Source: Phytomonas francai (taxonomy: Eukaryota > Euglenozoa > Kinetoplastea > Trypanosomatida > Trypanosomatidae). From it: 64,000 nucleotides of DNA. The position numbers and the translations under genes are program-made. Numbering within the stretch: the stretch's first letter is position 1; the number at the start of each line of letters is the position of its first letter. The notes under the pieces are model-generated. The model saw only the letters and a program-made list of their open reading frames with translations. It did no database searches and had not been told where the DNA came from. Where the stretch lies: positions 914,723 through 978,722 of the forward strand of contig MJCC01000001.1 in NCBI GenBank assembly GCA_001766655.1, read 5' to 3'. This document shows positions 30,460 to 40,211 of this stretch, piece by piece.

Positions 30460-32135
30460 TACTTTAGTTCTTGCCTCTGCTCCTTTAACCTGTAAAACTA
30501 TCTTCCAGTATCAGGTAATATAGTATTATATATATATTTGAAAGCGTAAAGAGGTATAATAATAAAAAAAGGAAAAGGTCTATTAGCTATGAAAATAGCT
30601 GAAAGAAGAAGAATTAGCGATTTTATGTACTTACGTGCTGAGTAGCACAAATTTATAAAGCACGAGTATAAACCTTTATCTGTATAAATAAGAAAAAAAG
30701 GGGAAAGATATAAGTGAACTTAAACAAGGAATAGCATCTAAAGAAAAAAATGTCCATTTTTGTAGAAGCCCAGTTATTTCACTGGAAAAGATAATATAAT
30801 GCACGTTTACATCCCATTTATCCGAAATAACGGCACCTTTACTATCACCACATTAACCACCGTAAATAGTTGTAGTCAGTACATAAAGCGGTTTCAATCA
30901 AAAATAGAACATGATATTGCTATACATCGATGGGATTTCTCTAAACTGAATAATAAAAGAAAGGCAGTGAAACAGCAAATCAAATAATTAAAAGAATATA
31001 TATATATATATATATATATATACTTGCTTACCATATGTACAACATGAATTTCTGCTGAAGCATTGAGAGCTAAAAAAAAAAACAGAAATTACAAATTCCC
31101 CTAAATTTTTAAATATTTTTTCCCGCAACGTATACATACAAGACTTAATTGATGATATCATTGAGAAAGCCTGTACTAAAAGAAAAGAAGATACGTAAAA
31201 TAAAATAAAAATGATAATTCATATAAATGAAGGAATACCTTTCTGCGTGGTTTCTTTTTATCATTATTGACATCCTAAATAATGCATTTCAATTGACTAT
31301 TTTTTTTTTACCCTATACTATAACATGAACAAAATAAGCGTAATAAACAAAATAAAACAACCAAAAAAGAGAAGGCGTCGAAGTCAAAGAAGTTAAAAAC
31401 ACAAGAGCAAAAAAATCGATATATATCTATATCTATATCTGTATATAGAGAGATATTTTGCGATATAGAAAAATCGTTCAAGAAGATAGGATAATACTAA
31501 AGCCAAGAACTCGATAAAGTTACACAAACGTTGTAAATCGACTCTGAATTCCTAACCATTGCTTCCAAAATGCTCCTCTGTGTGGCATAAAATGCTAAAC
31601 GGCTTCTTGACCTCCATCTTTTTTGTTTGTCTAACATTTTCATTCATTGCTTTGCTTTTTATTGCAAACCTACTGAGGTCCTCCTATTATAAGTCAGCTC
31701 AAGAGAGGACGCCAATGGGAGTATAAATGTACATATACCTGGATAAGTAAATGACAGCCATCAGAAAAGTCAAACAAGAAACTGCATTTTTGATCATCAT
31801 ATGTATTGGATATATATTCGTGATCTCTCAATAAGACGAGCATCCGGACCTAAGCACAGACAAGACGTTAATATCATTAATAATAAACTACATTTGGTAA
31901 TCATTCTACTCATGGCCCTTCCATCTTGGGGTATAGACTCTGTGTCAACAAGTGATCGTCTCGCCACAACCCAATCCTCCTTCCTTGAACATTTTCGATG
32001 CAAAGTGTGCTACGACTACAGGTACGTGGAGATGGGAAACACACTGCGAGAGAAAGAGAAGTAGGGACAGGGAGGGGGGTTAAACTATGTAACGAATTTC
32101 CCCTCCCCTCCTCGGTCGCATACCCCGCACCACCT
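30460..32135. other. Long AT-rich intergenic region
   Basis: This is 1.7 kb between the low-complexity unknown and the CEP95-like gene. It contains TA repeats at 30525-30536, 30996-31022 and 31418-31453. Small frames around 31797-32191 on both strands lack any sign of coding. No tRNA was seen. A small RNA gene cannot be excluded by eye. Confidence 0.4.
30996..31022. repeat. TA dinucleotide repeat
   Basis: An uninterrupted TA run of about 27 bases in the spacer upstream of the CEP95-like gene. Confidence 0.9.
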
Positions 32136-34154
32136 CTATCGTGCGTAAGAGGGAGGGGTGGAAGGCGGCGGGGGCGCGCTGTGACGCGCAACGCCTCCCG
32201 CGGGGGCGGGGGGGCTCACGGACGCGGCAGACTGCGCGGGATGCGGCGGCAGCAGCGCCACAATACAGGGGATCTCGTCAATTTTGGAAGACGAGCAGCC
32301 CTCACGGCTGCTAGGCCCTTTCGTCCTAGGAGACATACGGATCCCTTCAGCCACCACCGCGTCGGTCAGACATCGCTGCGGTTGGGCCTGCGGAAGCACC
32401 GAGAACGAAACAGCGGACAAAGCCGCAGCCGCGGGTGGGACGGAGTGTACTATCTGAGGGGATCGCTCCCTGTGATTGTCACCATCGTGTGCCTGTTTCA
32501 TGACATCCAGCACACCGGAGTTCGTAGTTTCAACGTGATCCCTCGAATTAGTAGTGTTACTACAGAGAAGAATGTCAATCCCGGTGGAGGACTGCAGTGG
32601 CCTTGATGTGCTCGGAATCGTGTTAGTTGCGTTTAAGGACATAGAAAACGTCTCCTCCTCTGATTCAGAAACACTTTCTTCGCCTAAGTGCTTGAGGCAG
32701 GACTGTAGATGGTTCAAAAAGCTTTGCTCAGCGATATCATAAGGCCTCTTCGACTTTTGTCTTGACGCGGAACGTAGCTCAGAAGGTAAGTACGAAGCTT
32801 CCTTGGGCGTCCAGGGCGGTGCTGCATCGTCAGAGGATGTGGTAACCGTTCCCGCTGAACTACCACCGCCCTTGAGTGTAAGGGAATAGACAAGCTCAGG
32901 GAAGACCCTTTGGAAGCATCCAGTCGTCGCGACGGCTGCAGGTTGCGTATTCCAAACCGTTGAGCTGCTAGTAGAATGGTCCGAGGGAATCGTAGAAGCC
33001 GAGACGAGTTTCTGCAAACTAGAAACGGCGGTTTTTATGTCTTGGGAATGTAGTGCATCTGTTGCAAAGGGAGGCATAGTTGAGACTTGAGTGTTTACAG
33101 GTCTACCGTTGTTGCCTAAATCCCAAACTTTCGATAAAACAGCACCCTCACTATGCTCTTTCCGGTGCGCCATAGCATTACTTTCGTTTTCATACTTTGC
33201 CGTATCTTTAGAGATTTCATCAAGCCCAGAGACTGGATGACGTGAATGACGCTGAGCATTTTTCAGCCATTCTAGCATCCACATTGCGGTGGTGTTCGGA
33301 CCACTGTCACAAATTTCACTGGGCCCAGCCCGTTGCATGTCCTCCAGCATGCATCGGAACAACCCAGGTAATTCCTTGCGTTTCTCAAGATACTCCTTCT
33401 CTTGGTCGTCAAGCGGGGCCCAGGGCAGGTCGAAAACGTTTTGTACAGGAGAAAGGATATTGTCGCTAGACATAACGACACTATCTTCCAGATCAAGCCC
33501 ATTAAAGATGGCCTTTCTGGGTGAAGCTTCGGATAGGGATGACGTTGGTGCGTGTGTTGCATCCGGATGTGGGTCAATTCTGGGACACCGCGCGCTGGAG
33601 ACTCCCACAATAGGGGTTATTTTTCGTTTCTCCTTAGAAAAAGAATTATCAGTGAGAGGGCCCCCACGCGGCCTCATGGTAAGTTTAGCTAGACGGTGCA
33701 CGCGCGGCTTGACGAGCAGCTGGTTGCTTTTGAGTAACCCCTGAGTTCTTAGCCCGTGACATTCAACAAGAGGTTGGATTCTCAATTGCAATCGATATCG
33801 TTGGACGTCCTGTCGACCTGCGGATGAGACTACGCATTTATTCCTTTCTTTGGGCTCATTGTTGGGCTGAGAGTGAAGACGAGCGTTAAAAAGTGCTGAA
33901 GAGCTACACGGTTGGCATGAGGTAAAGTTGTGCGTCGGAACCGAGGTTGGTATCGCAGACACTAGAGTGGGAAGCCGCGCGCATGCGGTGTAAGCCCGGA
34001 GACGCCGCGATCCTGAAGGCATCTGACTGTTACCATGCATATTGTTTGTCTTAATTTCATTACCTTGAGCTGGTCGTTGATTGAGATGATGTGGGCGGTT
34101 TCGGTTTGGAAAAGGTTTATCTTTTCGAGGAGAGGTTGGGGTGGTCGGATCCAT
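32136..34154 (-). CDS. Hypothetical low-complexity protein
   Basis: The product has 672 residues of no family I recognise. It opens with a basic, Pro/Asn-rich segment (MDPTTPTSPRKDKPFPNRNR). The one region that looks folded is near residues 230-320, with SVVMSSDNILSPVQNVFDLP, then DDQEKEYLEKRKELPGLF and TTAMWMLEWLKNAQRH, which are helical and likely conserved. The rest is Ser/Thr-rich. A Pro/Ala tail (VSPPAPAGGVARHSAPPPP) ends at TAG. The 3' end is distinctly GC-rich compared with the remainder. Arg/Lys-Pro patches hint at a nuclear or RNA-bound protein, which is speculation. The start ATG at 34154 is the first in frame. The frame length and steady codon use support a real gene. Confidence 0.7.
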   Translation of the reverse strand: MDPTTPTSPRKDKPFPNRNRPHHLNQRPAQGNEIKTNNMHGNSQMPSGSRRLRAYTACARLPTLVSAIPTSVPTHNFTSCQPCSSSALFNARLHSQPNNEPKERNKCVVSSAGRQDVQRYRLQLRIQPLVECHGLRTQGLLKSNQLLVKPRVHRLAKLTMRPRGGPLTDNSFSKEKRKITPIVGVSSARCPRIDPHPDATHAPTSSLSEASPRKAIFNGLDLEDSVVMSSDNILSPVQNVFDLPWAPLDDQEKEYLEKRKELPGLFRCMLEDMQRAGPSEICDSGPNTTAMWMLEWLKNAQRHSRHPVSGLDEISKDTAKYENESNAMAHRKEHSEGAVLSKVWDLGNNGRPVNTQVSTMPPFATDALHSQDIKTAVSSLQKLVSASTIPSDHSTSSSTVWNTQPAAVATTGCFQRVFPELVYSLTLKGGGSSAGTVTTSSDDAAPPWTPKEASYLPSELRSASRQKSKRPYDIAEQSFLNHLQSCLKHLGEESVSESEEETFSMSLNATNTIPSTSRPLQSSTGIDILLCSNTTNSRDHVETTNSGVLDVMKQAHDGDNHRERSPQIVHSVPPAAAALSAVSFSVLPQAQPQRCLTDAVVAEGIRMSPRTKGPSSREGCSSSKIDEIPCIVALLPPHPAQSAASVSPPAPAGGVARHSAPPPPSTPPSYAR

Positions 34155-34444
34155 TGGAAAATGTATTCACAGAGGGGAAATCAATCGAAAAGGCACGTGC
34201 TACTCCTTTTGTTTCCTAAGTTTCTAGAACATTTTTTTAAAAGAGTACCAGGATTGGGAGTTTGGGAAAAAAGTTAAATGAGGGTATAAAAGAGTCTGAG
34301 TATCATGACATAGTAGAAGACCTGAAATCATAAGAGTGTCGATGCAAAATGTGAGCAAATTAAGTAACAACACCTTTCCAATCCCATTTTATGCAAAAAA
34401 TGAGGAAAAAGCGAAACGCATTCATGAATTAAAAAAGTGATTCT
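34155..34444. other. Short AT-rich intergenic region
   Basis: The spacer between two genes is AT-rich and empty of recognisable features. Confidence 0.35.
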
Positions 34445-36154
34445 TCATCGCACACCGTAGCTAAAGTTCTGAAGCTGTTTCTTGTGCAAAGAATCAAATA
34501 CGCTCTTTCTGTTCGACCACATCTTCCCCCTACTGCGACGGACTTCAGATAGCTTGTTAGCCTTGTCCACCTCCATCACACGCCGCTGTACCTGCCTTCC
34601 AATCGGTTCTTGCTCCCGGTCGAATTCAACACCTGTCGTGCCTACGTTCTTTTGTCTGTCCGGGCGGCGTCCAAAGTTCTCGAGCAAGTAGTCTAGTGTG
34701 CTTTCCTCATGAGCCCCACCTGTGAAGCGTGCGGCCCACAGACGACACTTCTTATCTAGAATCGTATCTTCTATAAGACGGTACACTGTGAACGCATCTC
34801 GACCCATGACCTGTAGCCGCTCAAAGTCGGTGAGGCAGCGGGCAAGGTTGGCTCCCCATGGTACCTCCAAGCATAGCCGGCGTAGCTCCATTAAGTAGCA
34901 CAACACGGCGGCTGTTATGGTTTTATCCGGTGTGTACATGAAGTCGTGGAAGCCGCACTTCTCCTCGTAGAAGGCACGAACGCGCTCGGGGTTGTGTCGG
35001 TGGTTCTGCAGCATCCGTGCGGCCTCGATCTTCTCATTACATTCATCTAAAGTCGGCTGCAGCAGCGTGCATACTTCATCCCATGAGAGCTTGCCCTTAG
35101 CGGCGTCAAGCCACTGAGGATTAGCGCTCAGAAAGAAAAGGATACGGAGATCAGTTGAAGAAATCGTTGCCGTATCGGCGACGACCGGTATGCCATGCTT
35201 CGCCTTCATGTCTTTGTATAATTCGGCAGCCTCCTTGCTTGGGACATCCTCCAGCGCGAGCGAGCCATGACTCGGCGCCATGAAGATACCTTCAAAAGGG
35301 GTGGTGTCCGGGTAGATAAAATCGCCGTAGCGCTCTTTAATCTGCTCATGTGTGTTGAAAGGCATCACATCCAGCTCCGTGACATCCACACCGTCTGGGT
35401 CAATGTAAGGATTGTGCTCAAAGCGCGGCAAGTAATCGCTCTGGGAACCGTCAATAAACCCTATTGGGCCCCATCGATCCCACAGGTAGTTCGGATCAAG
35501 ACCCAGCTCTTTCCGCCGCACCGCACGCTCGAGATCCATCAGGGCGTGGCGCATCGCTTGTGAGAAGACGAGAGTGCCCACCTGGAGGCCGTTATCGTCC
35601 CAGCAGTTCGCCCGAAGCGTGTTCCTATCGTAGAAGGGCTTTGTAATGCCGATACATCGCCAGTAGCGTGCCTCTCGTGTGAAGTGGATGGCGCAGTCCA
35701 GAAACGCCTCGTCGTAAATATGGCGATTACCTTTGATGTTCTCGTCGTGCAGGAGCATCCCGATCAGCTCAGGGGTATCAAACGCTTTCCAGATAATTTT
35801 GGTCTCTAGGTTGTAGAAGTTGTAGCTGAGACGCTTATGGTTTCGCTCGAAAGGCTTCGAAAGATTATACGGCTTAAACCAAGCCTTCTGTGGCATGAAG
35901 GTTCGATCTGAAAGTTCCGTCCGATTCCTGTCCAGGTAGCTGCGCACTGCGATGCGCCGATCTATGGTATGCTTTTTAGGTATCATAAAGAAATCGCCCT
36001 TTTTGTAGTGGAATACTTCATTGTCATTCTTATTACTACTCGTAGCTGTAGTGCTGCTCCACCTCTCTGGTTGAAAAACTGAGGAAAATATAAACCTGGT
36101 GGGAGATGCTGAGAGGCTAGTGGCGACGCTCCTCGCCCCCCTCATCGAAAACAT
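34445..36154 (-). CDS. Kinetoplastid-type mitochondrial protein of unknown role
   Basis: The product has 569 residues. The N-terminus (MFSMRGARSVATSLSASPTR) is a convincing mitochondrial presequence. The body is aromatic- and charge-rich without membrane helices. It contains KKHTIDRRIAVRSYLDRNRT, ARYWRCIGITKPFYDRNTLR and NYLWDRWGPIGFIDG. Such tryptophan- and arginine-rich, soluble, presequence-bearing proteins are typical of kinetoplastid mitoribosome subunits and their assembly factors, but I do not recognise this one, so that is inference. The last 60 residues are very basic (RQVQRRVMEVDKANKL, then VRRSRGKMWSNRKS), in keeping with RNA contact. I start at ATG 36154; the frame extends eight codons to a GTG, which I reject. 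Confidence 0.75.
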   Translation of the reverse strand: MFSMRGARSVATSLSASPTRFIFSSVFQPERWSSTTATSSNKNDNEVFHYKKGDFFMIPKKHTIDRRIAVRSYLDRNRTELSDRTFMPQKAWFKPYNLSKPFERNHKRLSYNFYNLETKIIWKAFDTPELIGMLLHDENIKGNRHIYDEAFLDCAIHFTREARYWRCIGITKPFYDRNTLRANCWDDNGLQVGTLVFSQAMRHALMDLERAVRRKELGLDPNYLWDRWGPIGFIDGSQSDYLPRFEHNPYIDPDGVDVTELDVMPFNTHEQIKERYGDFIYPDTTPFEGIFMAPSHGSLALEDVPSKEAAELYKDMKAKHGIPVVADTATISSTDLRILFFLSANPQWLDAAKGKLSWDEVCTLLQPTLDECNEKIEAARMLQNHRHNPERVRAFYEEKCGFHDFMYTPDKTITAAVLCYLMELRRLCLEVPWGANLARCLTDFERLQVMGRDAFTVYRLIEDTILDKKCRLWAARFTGGAHEESTLDYLLENFGRRPDRQKNVGTTGVEFDREQEPIGRQVQRRVMEVDKANKLSEVRRSRGKMWSNRKSVFDSLHKKQLQNFSYGVR

Positions 36155-36463
36155 AGCGTGAGGGAAGAAGTGCAACACCGATTGGGTCAGATTCGGAAAA
36201 AGGCCTAAGAAATGGGGATACGAAGTTAGCTGTTCTTTTCTCGTTCAAAAATACTATTGCTCATGTGGGTTTGCCTCTAGGTTCGTCAAGTTCGATATGT
36301 CTCAAGCAGTATCGGAAATTTAGTCCCCTTTTCCGCCCTTTTTCTATGTACGTGATACTTTGTCAAAGTTGAAAGGGAAAAAACCACAAAAAGGGTGGTG
36401 GAGGTGGAGAAAAAGTGCACGGCTCCTACATATCAACAAAGTGATTGAAAGGTAAAGTAAACA

Positions 36464-36502
<39 letters not shown>

Positions 36503-36913
36503 GGTATCAAAATATGTAGAGGTACAAAAAAGGCAGCGGTTGGCCGCATACCTCTTCAAATTGAAAACATCAACAGAAACAATCAAGTTAAAAAAATATA
36601 AATAAGCAAGTCATTTATTCTAGCTTATTGAATTCAAGAGGGTTAGATTAATCTTCTAGTTGGCACCTACACAAATTCGAGCGGGATTCTTGTCTAAACT
36701 TCTCTGACTCTATCCAATATTTGTATATAGCTACAGATGAACTTGAAAATTCGCCGCTGCACAACGGAGGTTAAAGCCTGGGAGATAAAAAAAACGAATG
36801 CCCAATTACGTTTTTGTACGCTTAGTCATAAGCATCAGGAAAATGGTTGAGTGAAGGTTAGACTTTTTCCCTATACCCCTCTCTATCGAAACAAGGTGCC
36901 CTTGTTCTTCCCT
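36155..36913. other. Intergenic region with TG repeat
   Basis: The spacer between the 967-residue unknown and the mitochondrial gene holds the TG repeat at 36470-36501. A purine-rich plus-strand stretch at about 36371-36416 is C/T on the coding strand and may be a trans-splicing signal. No gene is seen. Confidence 0.4.
36470..36501. repeat. TG/CA dinucleotide repeat
   Basis: Sixteen TG units in a row, upstream of the 34445-36154 gene. The run is CA on the transcribed strand. Confidence 0.92.
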
Positions 36914-39817
36914 TTACTCAGAGCGAGCCTCCGAGATAAACCGATGAAGTTGGCTTACATACGGATCCGAGTCCAAAAAATTCTGCCCCCCGAGGATATC
37001 GTCTTTCCAGTTAGATTTCTGCAACGGAAAGATCGAGGGCGCAGAGCGAAGCGAGTAGATCAAGCCACTGCTGCGTCCACCATCCCGCTCACGTGCCGAT
37101 GGAAGTGAGAAGGATATACCTCGACCGTGGCGTTCTGACGGAGACGTAGCGGAGAAGACCAGGCCACTCGAGGTGCGCAGAGACTCCACATATCCGCCAG
37201 CGTACTCAGTGAGGCTTCCAGGCAGAAGAAGGCTCCCTATCGTTTGTCCAGGATGACTCGTCCAGGACGCACTTCCATAGCTTCCGTCGCGGTCGACGCT
37301 AAGAGGTCGTGTTGCCCTGGCGTTCGGGGAGAAGACCGTGTGAGGGTGTGTCGCGTGCCCCGTCCCCGGCGCGGGCAAGCTGAGAGCCTCGCCCGCGGTG
37401 TCGTGGACATTCTCTACGTCTTCACTGTGGGGTAGTGAACTCCCCGGCTGCTGTGTTTTCCCCATCAAAGCTAATAATGCGTAATGCTGTTGGTACGTCC
37501 TACCTTGACGATGAAGCCAAGATAAAGTAGACTCTAGTACACTAATGCTAGAAATGTAGCCATTGCTACGTTCATGAAGACGCAAAGCCTCGACTAGGAG
37601 TTCACTAATCACTGGATCAGCTTCGACAACAGATTTATCTTCGAGAAAGCATCGGAATGGTTCAGAGCCGTTGGTTGCATCCCGCAAACACACAGTCCCA
37701 TCGGATCCCTGCTCTATGAAGATAGTTGTATGTTCGAGGGTCTTGGCGTACCTAAGCCGATAGCAGAGAAGCCGATTCGGTGCCACAACCACGATATCGT
37801 TATCTGGGCTGTACCCGGACGCCAAGGATCGCAGACAGAGTTCTTCGAAGTCCTCGCAGACCCACTGTATGGGAACGTTGGCGTACGCACACGAACGGGT
37901 TTGAGCGGCCAAGGCACAAACATAAGTCTCGCGTATCGACTCTAACCACGCCACATCATCGCATTGCACCAGAAGCGGTACTCTCAACTTTTGGTCCCTG
38001 AAGGAGGCACACGACGACGTCTCGACACGTAGAAAGAAAGCGGCAATGAACATGAGGCTACGCGCTAGTTTTGCATTGCGCGTGAAGATGACAATGCGAG
38101 GTGTAGGATGGTCAGACAACCGGCAACCGCCCCCTCCCTCCTCCCTCTTGTGGGACAGCAGTGACCGCGTTGGCGTTGTTGGCGTCGTCCTTTGCTGCCT
38201 CTCCGCCCCCTGCTCCTTCGACGTCATCCTGAGAAGCTCCCAGTAAGCGGCGTAAGGGTCTCCGCCCTCATAGGCTACACACCCTGCACCCGCATCGATA
38301 GCGCCACACCTTTTGGCGTTGATGCCTACGGCAATCAGTGCTGTGACCATCGCACTCAAAAAGTCTCCGCTGATCGCATTTACATGAGTGAGAGCTGCAT
38401 GTAACCCCTCCGAAACACTGAGGTGGGGGGAATTCTGAAGGTTCCGCTTTGCATCTGAGCCACTGGACAGCTTCCCTACTCGTGTCAGCAAGCAGTCAAG
38501 GAGAAAAGGAACCCCATGTTTCGTGCTTACAGCATTGCGCAGGTTCAGAAACCCAGTCACGCCGAACGAATGAAGAGGGCATGTTATACTTAAGGCGTTA
38601 TCGAGCTCTTCCTTGAGTTGATGATACGCATCCACTGCCGCTTCGGAGCGCTCAAGACGACGCGTAATATGTTGCATTGTATTGCGCTTTTCGCGTTGAT
38701 TACTACCGTTTGTGCTTGAAAGAAACTCAACAAAATATAATTGCACAAGGTGCATGCTAAAGCCAAGGGTACGGTGCAGCATGCTTCGCAGGATGTTGAA
38801 GTGGTTTAACAAAAAGCGAAGATGCACTCCCTCCGGGGGGCATGAGATCACAAGGGACACTGCTGTTTGCATAGTCTGTAGCGAGTGCATCATTCCTGTG
38901 TTAGAGGCAACAAACGCCGTGAAGATGGTACAGAGGATAATACGGTAGTATCGGAGCGCACCTTTCGCCGTACGCAGCTCTTCCACGCGAAGGTTCCACG
39001 GTGGGCCCTCGCAGGCTCCGGCAGGAGGTGAATCTACTGTCCCTAACTTTTCGCTCTTTGGCACCTGGATATGATCGGTCTGCGAGGCTGCTGCGTTAGA
39101 GGGGGAATTCATGCTACTCAAATGGTCATTTCCAACACTATCAAGTTCAAAAAATGACAAAGGCGACGGCGGCGGGGGTGGCTGTGGTCCGCGACCATTA
39201 CCCCCAAAGGCGGTAGGGAATGCTACTGCCTGCAGACTCTGTTGGGGTACCTCCTCCAGTCTTTGTCGATGGTCATTGAAGTCTCCTACATTGCCAGAGT
39301 AGCGCCGGTTCTCCCGGGAGTCCCTTCCCCTTGATGGGCCTACTCCGTAGTTCCCGTGGTAGACCTGAGACCAATGTGATGCGCAATGCGGACACATATT
39401 AGCTTGACGCTGCCTTCGATCGCCATCCCTGGTCTTTTGATTCGCCGGCAGACCCCCATGAGACCTGAGATGAGATGAGGCATTCGATTCACTAAGAATG
39501 CTGTCATGAGCAACCATAGAATTCCTTTGATTGCCTTTCGGGACGTTGCTGGTGTTGACCTGGCCGCGTTGCTTCGGGTTTTTATCGCCGTAGAGCAGTT
39601 GCAGTGGTATTCTATTGGAGTGAAAAAGGGGGGGATTATTGCGCAAAAAGACTACAAAGTAGAAGCAAGTTTGATTCAAGACATCGGATATTGCCGAGAG
39701 GGAATCATGATCATGATAACATGTGAAGCTATTTGACAAAAATGCAGTATTTGTAGACAAACAGCTCGGTGAAGCATCAGAATGGCACCTCGTTGTATTG
39801 GCATGTGGCGTATTCAT
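36914..39817 (-). CDS. Hypothetical 967-residue protein with zinc-knuckle-like CxxC and helical core
   Basis: I do not recognise the family. The N-terminal 280 residues are Ser/Asn/Pro-rich, with one CPHC pair near residue 140 that could bind metal. Residues about 290-560 form a long helical array (RYYRIILCTIFTAFVASNTG, then HLRFLLNHFNILRSMLHRTL). Residues about 600-750 look alpha/beta: PRIVIFTRNAKLARSLMFIA, VPLLVQCDDVAWLESI and NDIVVVAPNRLLCYRLRYA. Together they suggest a nuclease-like (PIN or NYN) or Rossmann fold, in the helical-plus-PIN order seen in SMG5/6-type proteins. This is a guess, and I could not place the acidic catalytic residues. The C-terminal 170 residues are Ser/Gly-rich. 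The start ATG is at 39817. Confidence 0.65.
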   Translation of the reverse strand: MNTPHANTTRCHSDASPSCLSTNTAFLSNSFTCYHDHDSLSAISDVLNQTCFYFVVFLRNNPPLFHSNRIPLQLLYGDKNPKQRGQVNTSNVPKGNQRNSMVAHDSILSESNASSHLRSHGGLPANQKTRDGDRRQRQANMCPHCASHWSQVYHGNYGVGPSRGRDSRENRRYSGNVGDFNDHRQRLEEVPQQSLQAVAFPTAFGGNGRGPQPPPPPSPLSFFELDSVGNDHLSSMNSPSNAAASQTDHIQVPKSEKLGTVDSPPAGACEGPPWNLRVEELRTAKGALRYYRIILCTIFTAFVASNTGMMHSLQTMQTAVSLVISCPPEGVHLRFLLNHFNILRSMLHRTLGFSMHLVQLYFVEFLSSTNGSNQREKRNTMQHITRRLERSEAAVDAYHQLKEELDNALSITCPLHSFGVTGFLNLRNAVSTKHGVPFLLDCLLTRVGKLSSGSDAKRNLQNSPHLSVSEGLHAALTHVNAISGDFLSAMVTALIAVGINAKRCGAIDAGAGCVAYEGGDPYAAYWELLRMTSKEQGAERQQRTTPTTPTRSLLSHKREEGGGGCRLSDHPTPRIVIFTRNAKLARSLMFIAAFFLRVETSSCASFRDQKLRVPLLVQCDDVAWLESIRETYVCALAAQTRSCAYANVPIQWVCEDFEELCLRSLASGYSPDNDIVVVAPNRLLCYRLRYAKTLEHTTIFIEQGSDGTVCLRDATNGSEPFRCFLEDKSVVEADPVISELLVEALRLHERSNGYISSISVLESTLSWLHRQGRTYQQHYALLALMGKTQQPGSSLPHSEDVENVHDTAGEALSLPAPGTGHATHPHTVFSPNARATRPLSVDRDGSYGSASWTSHPGQTIGSLLLPGSLTEYAGGYVESLRTSSGLVFSATSPSERHGRGISFSLPSARERDGGRSSGLIYSLRSAPSIFPLQKSNWKDDILGGQNFLDSDPYVSQLHRFISEARSE

Positions 39818-40211
39818 TTCCTTTCTAGATATAATTTACTAAGTGTATTCCAGAACGGTGGTAAAATAGGGAACACCTTGAGCTTCTTTAAGGTGGAATT
39901 CCCACTCCAGGTATGTTACATGGCAAAAAAAAAAAAGGAAGGAAAGAAGTGCTTAACATAATGTCCAATAATTTGGAACATCTGTGCAAGTTTTCTTAGA
40001 ATTGATGCGAAACGTCGGGCGCATTGTTTTTCCCTGTCAAGGTATAGCAAACTCATAGCAGAACAATGTCAGAAAGTGAAATACAAATAGCGTAGGAAAT
40101 TTAAAAGGACAACAAAAGAATATATCTATATAGATATATAGATATATAAAAAGAAATGGAAACCCAAAAGAAGTAATGAAATCAATTACGGGGTGGAAAA
40201 TAGAACTCTTT
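39818..40211. other. AT-rich intergenic region
   Basis: The spacer contains an A run with purines at 39924-39950 (pyrimidine tract on the coding strand, upstream of the 967-residue gene) and a TA-rich stretch at 40118-40150. No gene is seen. Confidence 0.4.

Noticed and set aside
31998..32606. 202-codon plus-strand frame
   Set aside because: It overlaps the 3' end of the minus-strand low-complexity gene and is rich in Arg and Gly from GC content; the minus-strand frame is longer and continuous.
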